The translations under genes were made by a program, and so were the position numbers. From Phocaeicola dorei (GTDB lineage Bacteria > Bacteroidota > Bacteroidia > Bacteroidales > Bacteroidaceae), in NCBI RefSeq assembly GCF_013009555.1, contig NZ_CP046176.1, positions 713,501 to 777,500 on the forward strand: 64,000 nucleotides of DNA. Direction: 5' to 3'. Below are positions 1 to 9,187 of the stretch, piece by piece (the stretch's first letter is position 1; each line of letters starts with the position of its first letter). The notes beneath the pieces were generated by a model. That model did no database searches and was not told the DNA's origin. It saw nothing but the letters and a program-made list of their open reading frames with translations.

Positions 1-91
1 ATATAATAAGGAACAGAATGATTTAAGGATACGGAATCATATGGTTAGCTTTATTTCAGGGTATACTTTTTGATAAGAAAAAGGATAAATG

Positions 92-159
92 AAACAAACA
101 TACACAAAATTTCTTGTTTAAGATTGTTAAATGAAGAATTTTGTGTATGTTTGTTTTTT
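92..159 (+). terminator. long hairpin terminator upstream of the S9 peptidase
   Basis: A perfect 20-bp inverted repeat (92-111 with 137-156) encloses a 25-nt loop and runs into a T-rich stretch, as in an intrinsic terminator of a gene that ends left of the window. It covers the in-frame ATG at 131, which argues that the peptidase starts at 185 and not at 131. Confidence 0.7.
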
Positions 160-184
160 CATAAACACGATAAAAGTTCAATCT

Positions 185-2626
185 ATGAGGAAAATGCTAT
201 TCATTACCCTTTTAATGGGCGGTCTGTGTACGACTGTCTCTGTTGCAAAGGCACAGGAACGCTTGCCAGAATACCTGCAGGCAGAGAAGTACACACAAGA
301 AAAATTGAACACCATGTTGTTTTCTACTGTGGTGGATCCGCATTGGTTCCAGAAAGGTAATAATTTCTGGTTCGAGTACAAAACAAGTGAAGGAACCTTT
401 TGGTATGTGGTTGATCCGGTTGCCCGGACAAAGAAGCTTTTGTTTGATAGGGATGAATTAGCTTCTCAGCTTACTGAAATTGTAAAAGATCCCTTTGAGG
501 CACGCCATTTGCCAATTATAAATCTGAAAGCGAAAGAAGATGGGCGTACCTTTACTTTTGAAGTAAAATCAACAAAAGATGCGACACCAAAGACAGAAGG
601 TAAGGATAAGAAAGACAAAAAGAATGAGAAGGAAATCTTTTATTTTTCTTATGACTATCCTACTCGTAAATTGACTCATTTGAAAGATAAAGAAGACGAC
701 CTGAAGAAAATCTATTGGGGATCAGTTTCTCCTGATGGTAAAACGGTGATTTATGCCAAGGATTTGAATTTGTATCGCATGAGTCGTGAAGATTATGAAA
801 AAGCGAAAAAAAATGAAAAGGATAGTACGATCGTGGAAATCCAGCTTACTACAGATGGCATGAAGGATTTTGGCTATGGTATTCCCTATAGTATGCTTAA
901 TACAGATACTTTATGTAATGGCAAGCGTCGTCGTGTAGGTGGAGTGTGGTCTCCGGATTCACGTTATTTTGCTATGACAGTTTCTGACGATCGCGCTGTG
1001 AAAGAATTATGGGTAATAAATTCGATGGCCCATCCGCGTCCCACATTGGAAACTTATAAATACCAGATGCCGGGAGAAAAGGAAGCTCCCATAGAACATC
1101 TGTACTTGTTTGACTTGGTTGATAATAAACGTAAGGAAATTAAAGTAGCAGCTTATAAAGATCAAAGCATTGGCCTGGAATACAAACCAATGATGCAAAA
1201 ACAGCGTGATATGGAAGATCAGGCTGTCGTTTGGCAGGGTGATAACAACCGTTTTTTTCTGACTCGCAGCAGCCGTGATTTACATCGGATTGATGTTTGT
1301 TCCTATACGATAGGACAGGATTCCGTTGTACCTGTTATAAAAGAACGGATGAATACCTATCAGGAAACTCGTCCTTTAAGAGTCTTGAATGGTGGAAAAG
1401 AAATTATTCAATGGAGTGAGCGTGATGGTTGGGCACACCTTTATTTATATGATGATCAGGGTAATTTGAAAAATCGTATCACAAAAGGTCCCTGGCACGT
1501 GGAGGAAATCTTGAAAGTAGATGATAAGGCGCGTGTGATTTATTTTACTGCTAATGGAATGAATGCTAAAGAACATCCTTATTATGAACATTTGTATCGT
1601 GTGAATTTGGATGGCAGCGGTTTGAAACTACTGACTAAAGGGGATTATTTCCATCGTGTGGAAGTGGATGATGATGCTCGTTTTGTGGTGGATAATTATT
1701 CGCGTGTAAATACAGTGCCTTGCGCCATCCTGCTGGATACTAATGGCAATAAAGTAATGGATATTCAGGAGAGTGATTTTTCACAGCTTTTTGCTGCCGG
1801 TTATAAATTTCCGGAAATATTTAAAGTAAAGGCGGCTGATGGTGTGACAGATTTGTATGGTGTGATGTATAAACCTTTTAATTTTGACTCAACTAAGGTT
1901 TATCCTATTGTGGATTATGTTTATCCTGGGCCACAGGTGGAAGGTGTTTATTATCCGTTTACCCGTATGAGTCCCCGTACCGACCGTTTGGCACAGGCCG
2001 GATTTATTGTTATTTCTGTAGGACAACGTGGCGGGCACCCTAGCCGCTCTAAATGGTATCATAATTATGGATATGGAAATATGCGTGATTATCCGCTGGC
2101 CGATCATAAATATGCTATCGAGCAATTGGCGCAGCGTCATCATTTTATAGATATAGATAAGGTTGGTATTCATGGACATTCGGGAGGTGGATTTATGAGT
2201 ACGGCGGCTATGTGCCAATACCCGGATTTCTTCAAAGTGGCTGTTTCTTGTGCCGGAAATCATGATAATAATATCTATAACCGTTGGTGGAGTGAAACGC
2301 ATCACGGCGTAAAAGAAGTAGTGAGTGAGAAAGGGGATACAACTTTCGTTTATAAGATTGCTACTAATCCTGAAATAGCGAAGCAATTGAAAGGAAATTT
2401 GTTGCTGATTCATGGTGATATTGATAATAATGTACATCCAGGCAATACCTTACGGGTAGTTGATGCATTGATTCGTGCCGGGAAACGTTTTGATATGCTG
2501 ATTCTTCCTCAACAGCGTCATGGATTCGGCGATATGAATGAATATTTCTATTGGAAACTGGTAGACTACTTCTCCGAACATCTGAAAGGGAGAAGTGAAA
2601 AATCGGTGGATATACCGAAACGGTAG
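185..2626 (+). CDS. secreted S9 family dipeptidyl peptidase (DPP4-like prolyl oligopeptidase)
   Basis: Serine peptidase of about 813 residues that would release dipeptides from peptide N-termini in the periplasm or at the cell surface. The ATG at 185 starts a signal peptide ending near VSVAKAQ; the in-frame ATG 54 bases upstream lies inside a hairpin and would spoil the signal. The first ~550 residues form the DPPIV-type beta-propeller. The alpha/beta-hydrolase domain carries the nucleophile in GHSGGG (Ser about 666), Asp in HGDIDN (about 745) and His in QRHGFG (about 779), so the triad is complete. A Lys/Glu-rich stretch at about residues 140-160 is probably a surface loop. It is a single-gene unit between two terminators. 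The family is sure; the exact peptide specificity is inferred. Confidence 0.9.
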   Translation: MRKMLFITLLMGGLCTTVSVAKAQERLPEYLQAEKYTQEKLNTMLFSTVVDPHWFQKGNNFWFEYKTSEGTFWYVVDPVARTKKLLFDRDELASQLTEIVKDPFEARHLPIINLKAKEDGRTFTFEVKSTKDATPKTEGKDKKDKKNEKEIFYFSYDYPTRKLTHLKDKEDDLKKIYWGSVSPDGKTVIYAKDLNLYRMSREDYEKAKKNEKDSTIVEIQLTTDGMKDFGYGIPYSMLNTDTLCNGKRRRVGGVWSPDSRYFAMTVSDDRAVKELWVINSMAHPRPTLETYKYQMPGEKEAPIEHLYLFDLVDNKRKEIKVAAYKDQSIGLEYKPMMQKQRDMEDQAVVWQGDNNRFFLTRSSRDLHRIDVCSYTIGQDSVVPVIKERMNTYQETRPLRVLNGGKEIIQWSERDGWAHLYLYDDQGNLKNRITKGPWHVEEILKVDDKARVIYFTANGMNAKEHPYYEHLYRVNLDGSGLKLLTKGDYFHRVEVDDDARFVVDNYSRVNTVPCAILLDTNGNKVMDIQESDFSQLFAAGYKFPEIFKVKAADGVTDLYGVMYKPFNFDSTKVYPIVDYVYPGPQVEGVYYPFTRMSPRTDRLAQAGFIVISVGQRGGHPSRSKWYHNYGYGNMRDYPLADHKYAIEQLAQRHHFIDIDKVGIHGHSGGGFMSTAAMCQYPDFFKVAVSCAGNHDNNIYNRWWSETHHGVKEVVSEKGDTTFVYKIATNPEIAKQLKGNLLLIHGDIDNNVHPGNTLRVVDALIRAGKRFDMLILPQQRHGFGDMNEYFYWKLVDYFSEHLKGRSEKSVDIPKR

Positions 2627-2654
2627 ATTTAGGATAATTGCCGGACGAATATGA

Positions 2655-2706
2655 AAGGAGCACAGAGGGTTCGTGTCATTAAGATACCTTTGTGCTCCTT
2701 GTTTTT
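2655..2706. terminator. bidirectional terminator between convergent genes
   Basis: Inverted repeat 2655-2668 with 2687-2700 (one G-T pair), followed by TGTTTTTAT on the plus strand and preceded by A-rich sequence. It lies between the converging S9 peptidase and phosphotransferase genes and can serve both; its right edge touches the last codon of the phosphotransferase. Confidence 0.7.
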
Positions 2707-3787
2707 ATAGCAGACTGTTGATATAAGCCTTCATGTCCGGTGTCGCGGATTTTGCTTCCAGATACAGTTTATACTGCGCTTTGGTACGTACCAGATTATG
2801 GTCTTTATACCGGGTTTGATAATACGTGTCTCCGTTTATATAATCTGCTAAAAAGCGTACAGCTTGCATATAAGGGAACAGAGTTGCAGCGTATGGTAGC
2901 ATTTCTATTTCAAGAGGGGTCAGGAAAGCTCGGGCCGACTCAATATAACCTTTGGTAAATGCTTTGAAGATTTCCATGTTGAACTTCACCTTATTTAAAT
3001 CAGCCTCATCCTCCTTGCCGGTATTGGCTGCCGAACGGAGGAAATCACCGAAATCGGAGAAAATGAAACTGGGCATTACTGTGTCCAGGTCAATGACGCA
3101 CAACACTTTTCCGTTTTCATCAAATAACATGTTGCTGACTTTTGTGTCACAGTGGCAGATGCGTTTGGGCAATTTGCCTTCACGGTAAAAACGTTCAGCG
3201 CTGCACATCGTATCAGCATCTTTTTCTATTGCGTCCACTATGTCCTGTACTTCTGCCAAACGGCCAGACATGTTGGCAGATACGGCTTCACGTAATTGTT
3301 TTAAGCGGAATTCCATATTGTGGAAATCGGGGATGATTTCTCCGAGTTGTTCGGGTACATCAGCCAGCATGGCTTGGAATTCACCAAACTTCAGTCCTGC
3401 CAGATAGGAGGATTCCGGTGTAACTGTTTCCAATGTTTGTGAACGTGGAATAAATATTGAAATTCGCCAATAACCTTCTCCATCATAGAAATAGGTTTTG
3501 CCATTGGTGGAAGGTAGAAAATGGAGTACCTTACGTTCAATGTCCTCTTCGTGTCTGGCTTCCAGCTTTTGGCGGATGTGTCTGGTTACTACTTCTATAT
3601 TGTGTTGCAGCATTTCAATATTGGTAAATATTAAATGGTTGATTCGTTGCAATACATAGTCAGGCTCTTCAGGAGATACCGATTTTACCAGATAAGTCTG
3701 ATTGATGAGGCCGGATGTCAAAGCTTTGATTTCTTTCACTTCACCCACTTTGGGGAACTGTTTGATAATTTTTTTGAGGTTTTCCAT
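2705..3787 (-). CDS. aminoglycoside phosphotransferase-fold kinase (sugar/choline kinase-like)
   Basis: Cytoplasmic kinase of the APH/choline-kinase fold, about 360 residues. The ATG at 3787 (MENLKKIIKQF) is chosen because the upstream in-frame extension runs through a terminator hairpin and a promoter element. An N-terminal nucleotide-binding lobe (GLINQTYLV near residue 25) is followed by the catalytic loop HCDTKVSNML and the metal-binding IDLDTV segment, so the active site looks intact. Related proteins phosphorylate N-acetylhexosamines, choline, homoserine or hydroxylated amines; the sequence does not say which. No glycan-pathway neighbour narrows the substrate. It is probably transcribed alone from the TATCTTTG element at 3819-3826. 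Confidence 0.75.
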   Translation of the reverse strand: MENLKKIIKQFPKVGEVKEIKALTSGLINQTYLVKSVSPEEPDYVLQRINHLIFTNIEMLQHNIEVVTRHIRQKLEARHEEDIERKVLHFLPSTNGKTYFYDGEGYWRISIFIPRSQTLETVTPESSYLAGLKFGEFQAMLADVPEQLGEIIPDFHNMEFRLKQLREAVSANMSGRLAEVQDIVDAIEKDADTMCSAERFYREGKLPKRICHCDTKVSNMLFDENGKVLCVIDLDTVMPSFIFSDFGDFLRSAANTGKEDEADLNKVKFNMEIFKAFTKGYIESARAFLTPLEIEMLPYAATLFPYMQAVRFLADYINGDTYYQTRYKDHNLVRTKAQYKLYLEAKSATPDMKAYINSLL

Positions 3788-3818
3788 AGGTTTGTTTGAA
3801 TAATGTCTATATATGAAA

Positions 3819-3826
3819 CAAAGATA
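3819..3826 (-). promoter_or_regulatory. Bacteroidales -7 promoter element for the phosphotransferase
   Basis: On the minus strand this reads TATCTTTG, a match to the TAnnTTTG -7 consensus, 32 bases before the ATG at 3787. It overlaps the left arm of the terminator hairpin 3822-3861, so one gene's end and the next gene's start share the same bases. No clear -33 TTTG was identified. Confidence 0.55.
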
Positions 3827-3861
3827 ACTTCTTTCCTTCAATTGGAGGAAAGAAGTTATCT
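3822..3861 (-). terminator. hairpin terminator of the phosphate transporter gene
   Basis: Perfect 16-bp inverted repeat, 3822-3837 with 3846-3861, loop of 8, followed on the minus strand by TTTGTTTC. It lies 32 bases after the transporter stop codon. Confidence 0.75.
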
Positions 3862-3892
3862 TAAAAAACATATAATAGGAATATAAATCTTT

Positions 3893-6145
3893 TTATTTTT
3901 TTAAATCAGTCTGGAACATACGGTCAGCGCGTAACAGATGACGCCAGTAGGAAACCAATTCTTGTGATTCCTGCAATACATTGAGGTACACCATAGAAGC
4001 TTTTACATTGACATCCCGTTCTTGTATGCGGTCCATCTGTTCTTTGCGCAAGGTGGAGATCTTGCCTTTCAGAAGGGCGCCTTCACGTAGCAAAGCATCA
4101 GTCTGGTCGTAGGCCTTGTTAGCAAGTACTTCAGTAGCTTTGGCCATTAATGCCGTCATCTCATCGCGGATAGGGATGAACTCGTTAGTGGCACGTTCCG
4201 ATAATGGGGTGAACTTATTGTCCACATGTTCTTTACAAGGCTCGCAGATACGTTTCAGACAGTAAAGCATTTGTTCACAACTGTTGCTTCCTAAATGGAA
4301 CCAAGTATTTTTCTCAATAGCAGTGAAGTTGTCTATGCGACGTAGGCCCAGTATTTCTTTACGGCGTATCTTTTTTAACATTTCTTTCTGGTTGTCAGTA
4401 TTGCTCACGGCCTTGCGCAGAGCTTTCAGATTTTCGTTGATGAAACCGTCGGTTATCTGCCGGTAGGTTTCATTGGTGAATGCCATTTCGGCTACCAATG
4501 TGTTATTTACATGCTGGCGAAGTAATGTCCAACGCTCTTCTTTGTCTTTACTGGCAATGAGGCGGGAGAATATGTCGTCTTTGCCTTTATCCTTCTGTTT
4601 CTTGCTGTAGTGTATGTTGCTGCGTACCAATAGGAAGATGGCAAGTGCAATAAGAGCCAACATGGCGAATGTGCCTCCATAATACATGATGAGCGTAACC
4701 ACAAAACAGATAGTGAAAGCAGCTCCGGCAGTAATGAACCATCCACCGATAACAGAAAGCACACCGGTGATACGATATACGGCACTGTCACGGCTCCAGG
4801 CACGGTCGGCTAATGAACTACCCATAGCTACCATGAAAGTTACGTAAGTGGTAGAAAGAGGGAGTTTCAAAGAGGTTCCCAAAGCTATGAGCAGACCGGC
4901 CAGTACCAAATTGACAGAAGCGCGTATCAAATCAAATGCTGCCCCATTCTCCATAATCATCACATCTTTGTTAAAACGGCTGTCGGCCCATCGTTTCAGA
5001 TTGTCGGGCAATATTTTGGCTATATTTTCTGAAGCGCTCATGGTAGAACGGACAATACTGCGTGCTACAGCGGAAGAACCAAACATTTCGTCACCTTCAT
5101 CCTGACGCGAGAGATCTACCGAAGTCTTCACTACATTTTGCGCTTTTTTTGAAGTAATCAGCGCATATACCATGATGACGCCTGCTAAAAATAAAAAAAG
5201 GAATGGGGTTTTAGCCGGACCATTCAGTGAATTCATCAAGTATCCCATTGGTTCACCGTTTCCATTAGCCATGAAGTCTGTATAAGCTGAGAAGCCTGCC
5301 AAAGGCACACCAATGAAGTTTACTAAGTCATTGCCTGCAAAAGCCATAGCTAAGGCAAAAGTACCTAACATTACCACCACCTTGAATACATTTATCTTGC
5401 ACCAATGCAGTATTTGCATCAGAATGGTGAAGAACACAAAACTGCAACTTACTAACATCAAGGTGTTTTCCTGAATCCAATGTTTGTTTTCGGCAGTCAT
5501 GAAGGCGGAATCTTTCAGGCCTTTTATCAACATGAAGTAGATAATGGCCGTAACAGCGATACCGCCGAACAGTCCGATAGTGTATTTCAGTTTCTTTGTA
5601 TAATTAAATGTGAAGAGGAGACGGGAGAGATATTGTACTAATGTGCCGAAGAAGAAGGCTACTGCTACTGAGAGGAAGATACCTAAAATGACGGATAATG
5701 CCTTTTCCGTATTCAGCAGATCAGCAAATCCTAGCATTCCGGTTTTGTCTTCTGCTATTTTGATAAGAGCTAGAACGAAAGTTCCTCCCAATAGTTCGAA
5801 TACCATGGATACGGTAGTGGAGGTAGGCATTCCTAAGGAATTGAAAATATCCAATAGGACTACGTCTGTTACCATAACTGCTAGAAAGATACACATTAAC
5901 TCCTGAAAATAAAATTGTTCAGGTCTGAAAATACCGTGTCGTGCGATTTCCATCATACCGTTGCTCAGTGTGGCGCCGATGAAGATACCGAAAGCGGCAA
6001 TGGCGATGATGGTCTTGAATGACGCGGCTTTAGCACCAATGGCGGAATTCATAAAGTTCACTGCGTCATTGCTGACGCCTACTACCAAATCGAATATGGC
6101 TAGCAGAAAAAGGAATACAACGATTCCCAAAAACATAGTTTCCAT
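3893..6145 (-). CDS. PiT-family inorganic phosphate transporter with C-terminal PhoU-like domain
   Basis: Inner-membrane phosphate permease of 750 residues, much longer than a minimal PiT protein (about 400-500). The N-terminal two thirds hold many hydrophobic segments and the two inverted PiT signature regions: GVSNDAVNFMNSAIGAKAAS near residue 22, and GNDLVNFIGVPLAGF around residue 270. A late membrane segment SLKLPLSTTYVTFMVAMGSSLADR is also typical. From about residue 520 the protein is soluble, helical and charged, resembling PhoU-type domains (for example MLKKIRRKEILGLRRIDNF). The family couples phosphate uptake to cations. The fusion suggests that phosphate sensing or regulation of the permease is built in, which is inference. 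It has its own promoter and terminator. Confidence 0.88.
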   Translation of the reverse strand: METMFLGIVVFLFLLAIFDLVVGVSNDAVNFMNSAIGAKAASFKTIIAIAAFGIFIGATLSNGMMEIARHGIFRPEQFYFQELMCIFLAVMVTDVVLLDIFNSLGMPTSTTVSMVFELLGGTFVLALIKIAEDKTGMLGFADLLNTEKALSVILGIFLSVAVAFFFGTLVQYLSRLLFTFNYTKKLKYTIGLFGGIAVTAIIYFMLIKGLKDSAFMTAENKHWIQENTLMLVSCSFVFFTILMQILHWCKINVFKVVVMLGTFALAMAFAGNDLVNFIGVPLAGFSAYTDFMANGNGEPMGYLMNSLNGPAKTPFLFLFLAGVIMVYALITSKKAQNVVKTSVDLSRQDEGDEMFGSSAVARSIVRSTMSASENIAKILPDNLKRWADSRFNKDVMIMENGAAFDLIRASVNLVLAGLLIALGTSLKLPLSTTYVTFMVAMGSSLADRAWSRDSAVYRITGVLSVIGGWFITAGAAFTICFVVTLIMYYGGTFAMLALIALAIFLLVRSNIHYSKKQKDKGKDDIFSRLIASKDKEERWTLLRQHVNNTLVAEMAFTNETYRQITDGFINENLKALRKAVSNTDNQKEMLKKIRRKEILGLRRIDNFTAIEKNTWFHLGSNSCEQMLYCLKRICEPCKEHVDNKFTPLSERATNEFIPIRDEMTALMAKATEVLANKAYDQTDALLREGALLKGKISTLRKEQMDRIQERDVNVKASMVYLNVLQESQELVSYWRHLLRADRMFQTDLKK

Positions 6146-6174
6146 ATAATTTTGTCTCTCTATTTTATTGGGCG

Positions 6175-6182
6175 CAAAGGTA
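6175..6182 (-). promoter_or_regulatory. -7 promoter element for the phosphate transporter
   Basis: Reads TACCTTTG on the minus strand, an exact TAnnTTTG match 29 bases before the transporter ATG. The -33 region is not clear. Confidence 0.6.
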
Positions 6183-6390
6183 CGGGAGGTATATTATGAT
6201 AAAATGTCATATATGTTACATTTGTGTTACAGGTGTTTTTTGTTCACCATAGATTGCACGGATTCACACAACTTGATTTTTAATTTATTATTATCCATAT
6301 TTAGTGGCGAATCTCTTCTTTTTTGAGACAAATATGAGTGGATAAATAATATTTCACGTTTATGTGTGGAATTTATAGAGTGAAAATTTA

Positions 6391-6398
6391 TACCTTTG
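6391..6398 (+). promoter_or_regulatory. -7 promoter element for purH
   Basis: TACCTTTG, an exact match to the Bacteroidales -7 consensus, 26 bases before the purH ATG. The remaining 6183-6390 intergenic DNA is AT-rich and shows no other clear feature; no purine riboswitch fold was recognised. Confidence 0.6.
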
Positions 6399-6424
6399 TA
6401 GCCCAAATACTTAATCTATAAAAA

Positions 6425-7948
6425 ATGTCAGAGGCTAAGAGAATTAAAACCGCATTGGTGTCGGTTTATCACAAAGAAGGTTTGGACGAGATTATAACCA
6501 AACTACACGAAGAAGGAGTAGAGTTCCTGTCAACAGGAGGTACAAGACAGTTTATCGAATCTTTAGGTTTCCCTTGCAAAGCGGTGGAGGATCTTACTAC
6601 TTATCCCTCTATTTTGGGCGGACGTGTGAAGACACTGCATCCTAAAGTCTTTGGAGGTATTTTATGCCGTCGTGGTTTGGAACAAGATATGCAACAGATA
6701 GAAAAATATGAGATACCCGAAATAGATTTGGTCATCGTTGACCTGTATCCGTTTGAGGCAACTGTGGCTTCGGGTGCCGAAGAACAAGCTATCATCGAAA
6801 AAATTGATATAGGTGGTATTTCTTTGATTCGTGCTGCTGCTAAGAACTTTAATGATGTAGTGATTATCGCTAGTCAGGCACAATATAAGCCGTTCCGTGA
6901 TATGTTGCTGGAACATGGCGCTACTACTTCACGCGAGGAACGCCGTTGGTTCGCAAAAGAAGCGTTTGCTGTTTCTTCTCATTATGATTCTGCTATCTTT
7001 AACTATTTTGATGGTGGTGAAGGTTCGGCTTTCCGTTGCGCGGTGGAAGAACAAAAACAACTTCGTTATGGTGAAAATCCTCATCAGAAAGGTTATTTCT
7101 ATGGAAATCTGGATGCGATGTTCGACCAGATTCATGGAAAAGAAATTTCCTATAACAATTTGTTGGATATCAATGCAGCTGTTGATTTGATTGATGAATT
7201 TGATGAGGTGACATTTGCCATTCTGAAGCATAATAATGCCTGTGGATTAGCTTCGCGCCCTACTGTGCTGGAAGCATGGAAAGATGCGTTGGCAGGCGAT
7301 CCGGTGTCGGCTTTCGGCGGTGTGTTGGTTACTAATGCCGTGATTGATAAAGAAACAGCAGAAGAAATCAATAAACTGTTCTTTGAGGTAATTATTGCTC
7401 CGGATTATGATGTAGATGCATTAGAGATTTTGGGACAGAAGAAGAACCGTATTATTTTGGTTCGTAAGGAAGCTAAATTGCCGAAGAAACAATTCCGTTC
7501 TTTATTGAATGGGGTTTTGGTTCAGGAAAGAGACCTGGATGTGGAAACTCCTGCCGACTTGAAGCAGGTTACTGAAAAAGCTCCTACGGCGACTGAAGTA
7601 GAGGATATGTTATTTGCAAATAAGATTGTGAAGAATAGTAAAAGTAATGCTATTGTACTGGCTAAGAACAAACAACTGCTGGCTAGCGGTGTCGGTCAGA
7701 CTTCACGTGTGGATGCATTGAAACAAGCCATTGAAAAAGCGAAGTCATTTGAGTTTGATTTGAATGGCGCAGTGATGGCCAGTGATGCTTTCTTTCCTTT
7801 CCCCGATTGTGTAGAGATAGCGGATAAGGAGGGTGTGAAAGCTGTTATCCAGCCGGGAGGCTCTGTAAAAGACGAGTTGACTTTCCAATACTGCAATGAA
7901 CATGGCGTAGCTATGGTCGTTACAGGGATTCGTCACTTTAAACACTAA
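6425..7948 (+). CDS. purH: bifunctional AICAR formyltransferase / IMP cyclohydrolase
   Basis: Catalyses the last two steps of de novo purine synthesis, AICAR to FAICAR to IMP, in the cytoplasm. The 507-residue length matches the family. An N-terminal MGS-like cyclohydrolase domain (STGGTRQF, ILGGRVKTLHPKVFGG) is followed by the formyltransferase domain with YGENPHQ, KHNNACG and the C-terminal DAFFPFPDCVE and QPGGSVKD motifs. All conserved blocks are present and uninterrupted. It precedes mreB by 111 bases of repeat-rich DNA, a gene order often seen in Bacteroides; whether it is cotranscribed with the mre operon is not shown. Confidence 0.97.
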   Translation: MSEAKRIKTALVSVYHKEGLDEIITKLHEEGVEFLSTGGTRQFIESLGFPCKAVEDLTTYPSILGGRVKTLHPKVFGGILCRRGLEQDMQQIEKYEIPEIDLVIVDLYPFEATVASGAEEQAIIEKIDIGGISLIRAAAKNFNDVVIIASQAQYKPFRDMLLEHGATTSREERRWFAKEAFAVSSHYDSAIFNYFDGGEGSAFRCAVEEQKQLRYGENPHQKGYFYGNLDAMFDQIHGKEISYNNLLDINAAVDLIDEFDEVTFAILKHNNACGLASRPTVLEAWKDALAGDPVSAFGGVLVTNAVIDKETAEEINKLFFEVIIAPDYDVDALEILGQKKNRIILVRKEAKLPKKQFRSLLNGVLVQERDLDVETPADLKQVTEKAPTATEVEDMLFANKIVKNSKSNAIVLAKNKQLLASGVGQTSRVDALKQAIEKAKSFEFDLNGAVMASDAFFPFPDCVEIADKEGVKAVIQPGGSVKDELTFQYCNEHGVAMVVTGIRHFKH

Positions 7949-8059
7949 GATCATTGCAATTTACCATTTGCGGCTACAATCGGACTGTTTATACAGCATT
8001 GTTCAGTAAATGGTCAATTGCAAATGTCAATTGTAAATTGCTAAATTGTAAATGAATTT
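7949..8059 (+). repeat. intergenic word-repeat region (CAATT/AAATTG type)
   Basis: The 111 bases between purH and mreB are built from variants of one word in both orientations: CAATTTACCATTTGC at the left, then TAAATGGTCAATTGC, CAAATGTCAATTG and TAAATTGCTAAATTG at the right. The two sides can pair as an imperfect long hairpin around CGGCTACAATCGGAC. Similar regions occur at 9083-9187 and 15809-15897. Confidence 0.6.
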
Positions 8060-9082
8060 ATGGGATTATTCTCCTTTACACAAGAGATTGCGATGGACCT
8101 TGGCACTGCCAATACCATCATTTTAAATAACGGGAAGATTGTAGTGGACGAACCTTCGGTCGTTGCGCTTGATCGCCGTACCGACAAGATGATTGCCGTA
8201 GGCGAACGGGCTAAAATGATGTACGAGAAGGAAAATCCGAATATTCGTACTGTACGTCCGCTACGCGACGGGGTTATTGCCGATTTTAATGCCTGTGAAC
8301 AGATGATGCGCGGTTTAATAAAGAAAGTGAACATGGGTAATCGTTTCTTTTCTCCTTCTTTGCGTATGGTGATCGGAGTCCCCTCGGGTAGCACTGAAGT
8401 AGAGCTTCGTGCGGTACGTGACAGTGCTGAGCATGCGGGAGGACGAGACGTTTATTTGATTTTTGAACCTATGGCCGCGGCTATTGGTATCGGTATTGAT
8501 GTAGAGGCTCCTGAAGGTAATATGATTGTTGATATAGGTGGTGGTTCTACAGAAATTGCCGTGATTTCATTGGGTGGTATTGTTTCCAACAATTCGATAC
8601 GTATTGCCGGTGACGATCTTACAGCCGATATTCAGGAATATATGAGCCGTCAGCATAATGTGAAGGTTAGTGAACGTATGGCTGAACGTATCAAGATACA
8701 TGTAGGTGCTGCCTTGACTGATTTGGGAGATGATGCTCCTGAAGATTACATTGTACGCGGGCCTAATCGTATCACTGCTCTTCCCATGGAAGTTCCAGTG
8801 TGTTATCAGGAGGTGGCGCATTGTTTGGAAAAGAGTATTGCAAAAATTGAAACAGCTATCCTTAGTGCATTGGAACAGACTCCGCCTGAACTTTATGCTG
8901 ATATTGTTTTGAACGGTATTTATTTGGCTGGTGGTGGTGCTTTGCTGCGTGGTTTGGACAAGCGTCTGACAGACAAAATCAATATTCCGTTCCATATAGC
9001 CGAAGATCCTTTGCTGAGTGTGGCGAAAGGTACCGGTATTGCACTGAAGAATGTAGATCGTTTCTCTTTTTTGATGCGGTAA
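8060..9082 (+). CDS. mreB: rod shape-determining protein MreB
   Basis: Actin-like ATPase that forms filaments under the inner membrane and guides lateral wall synthesis. At 340 residues it has the usual length. The actin-fold phosphate loops are visible (MDLGTANTII near residue 12, IVDIGGGSTEIAV in the middle, LAGGGALLRGLD near the C-terminus), as is the FEPMAAAIGIG segment. First gene of mreB-mreC-mreD-mrdA-rodA, all on the plus strand; the gap to mreC holds a repeat-rich spacer, while the later genes abut or overlap. Confidence 0.97.
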   Translation: MGLFSFTQEIAMDLGTANTIILNNGKIVVDEPSVVALDRRTDKMIAVGERAKMMYEKENPNIRTVRPLRDGVIADFNACEQMMRGLIKKVNMGNRFFSPSLRMVIGVPSGSTEVELRAVRDSAEHAGGRDVYLIFEPMAAAIGIGIDVEAPEGNMIVDIGGGSTEIAVISLGGIVSNNSIRIAGDDLTADIQEYMSRQHNVKVSERMAERIKIHVGAALTDLGDDAPEDYIVRGPNRITALPMEVPVCYQEVAHCLEKSIAKIETAILSALEQTPPELYADIVLNGIYLAGGGALLRGLDKRLTDKINIPFHIAEDPLLSVAKGTGIALKNVDRFSFLMR

Positions 9083-9187
9083 ATAATTTGCTAATGAGGC
9101 AGTTTGCTAATTTGCTAATGCCATGCGGTATGGATAGCGCAGTACATTGGCACATTGGCAAATTAGCACATTGAACAATTAGTATTA
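9083..9187 (+). repeat. intergenic inverted word-repeat region (TTTGCTAAT type)
   Basis: Between mreB and mreC the words TTTGCTAAT (three times, at about 9088, 9102 and 9110) are answered by the complementary ATTGGCAAATTAGCAC near 9155, forming an imperfect hairpin around GCGGTATGGATAGCGC. The spacing and architecture resemble 7949-8059 and 15809-15897. It could tune the mreB:mreC ratio by RNA folding, which is inference. Confidence 0.55.

Noticed and set aside
131..184. N-terminal extension of the S9 peptidase from an ATG at 131
   Set aside because: It lies in the 20-bp hairpin 92-156 and would put 18 residues before a normal signal peptide; the ATG at 185 fits better.
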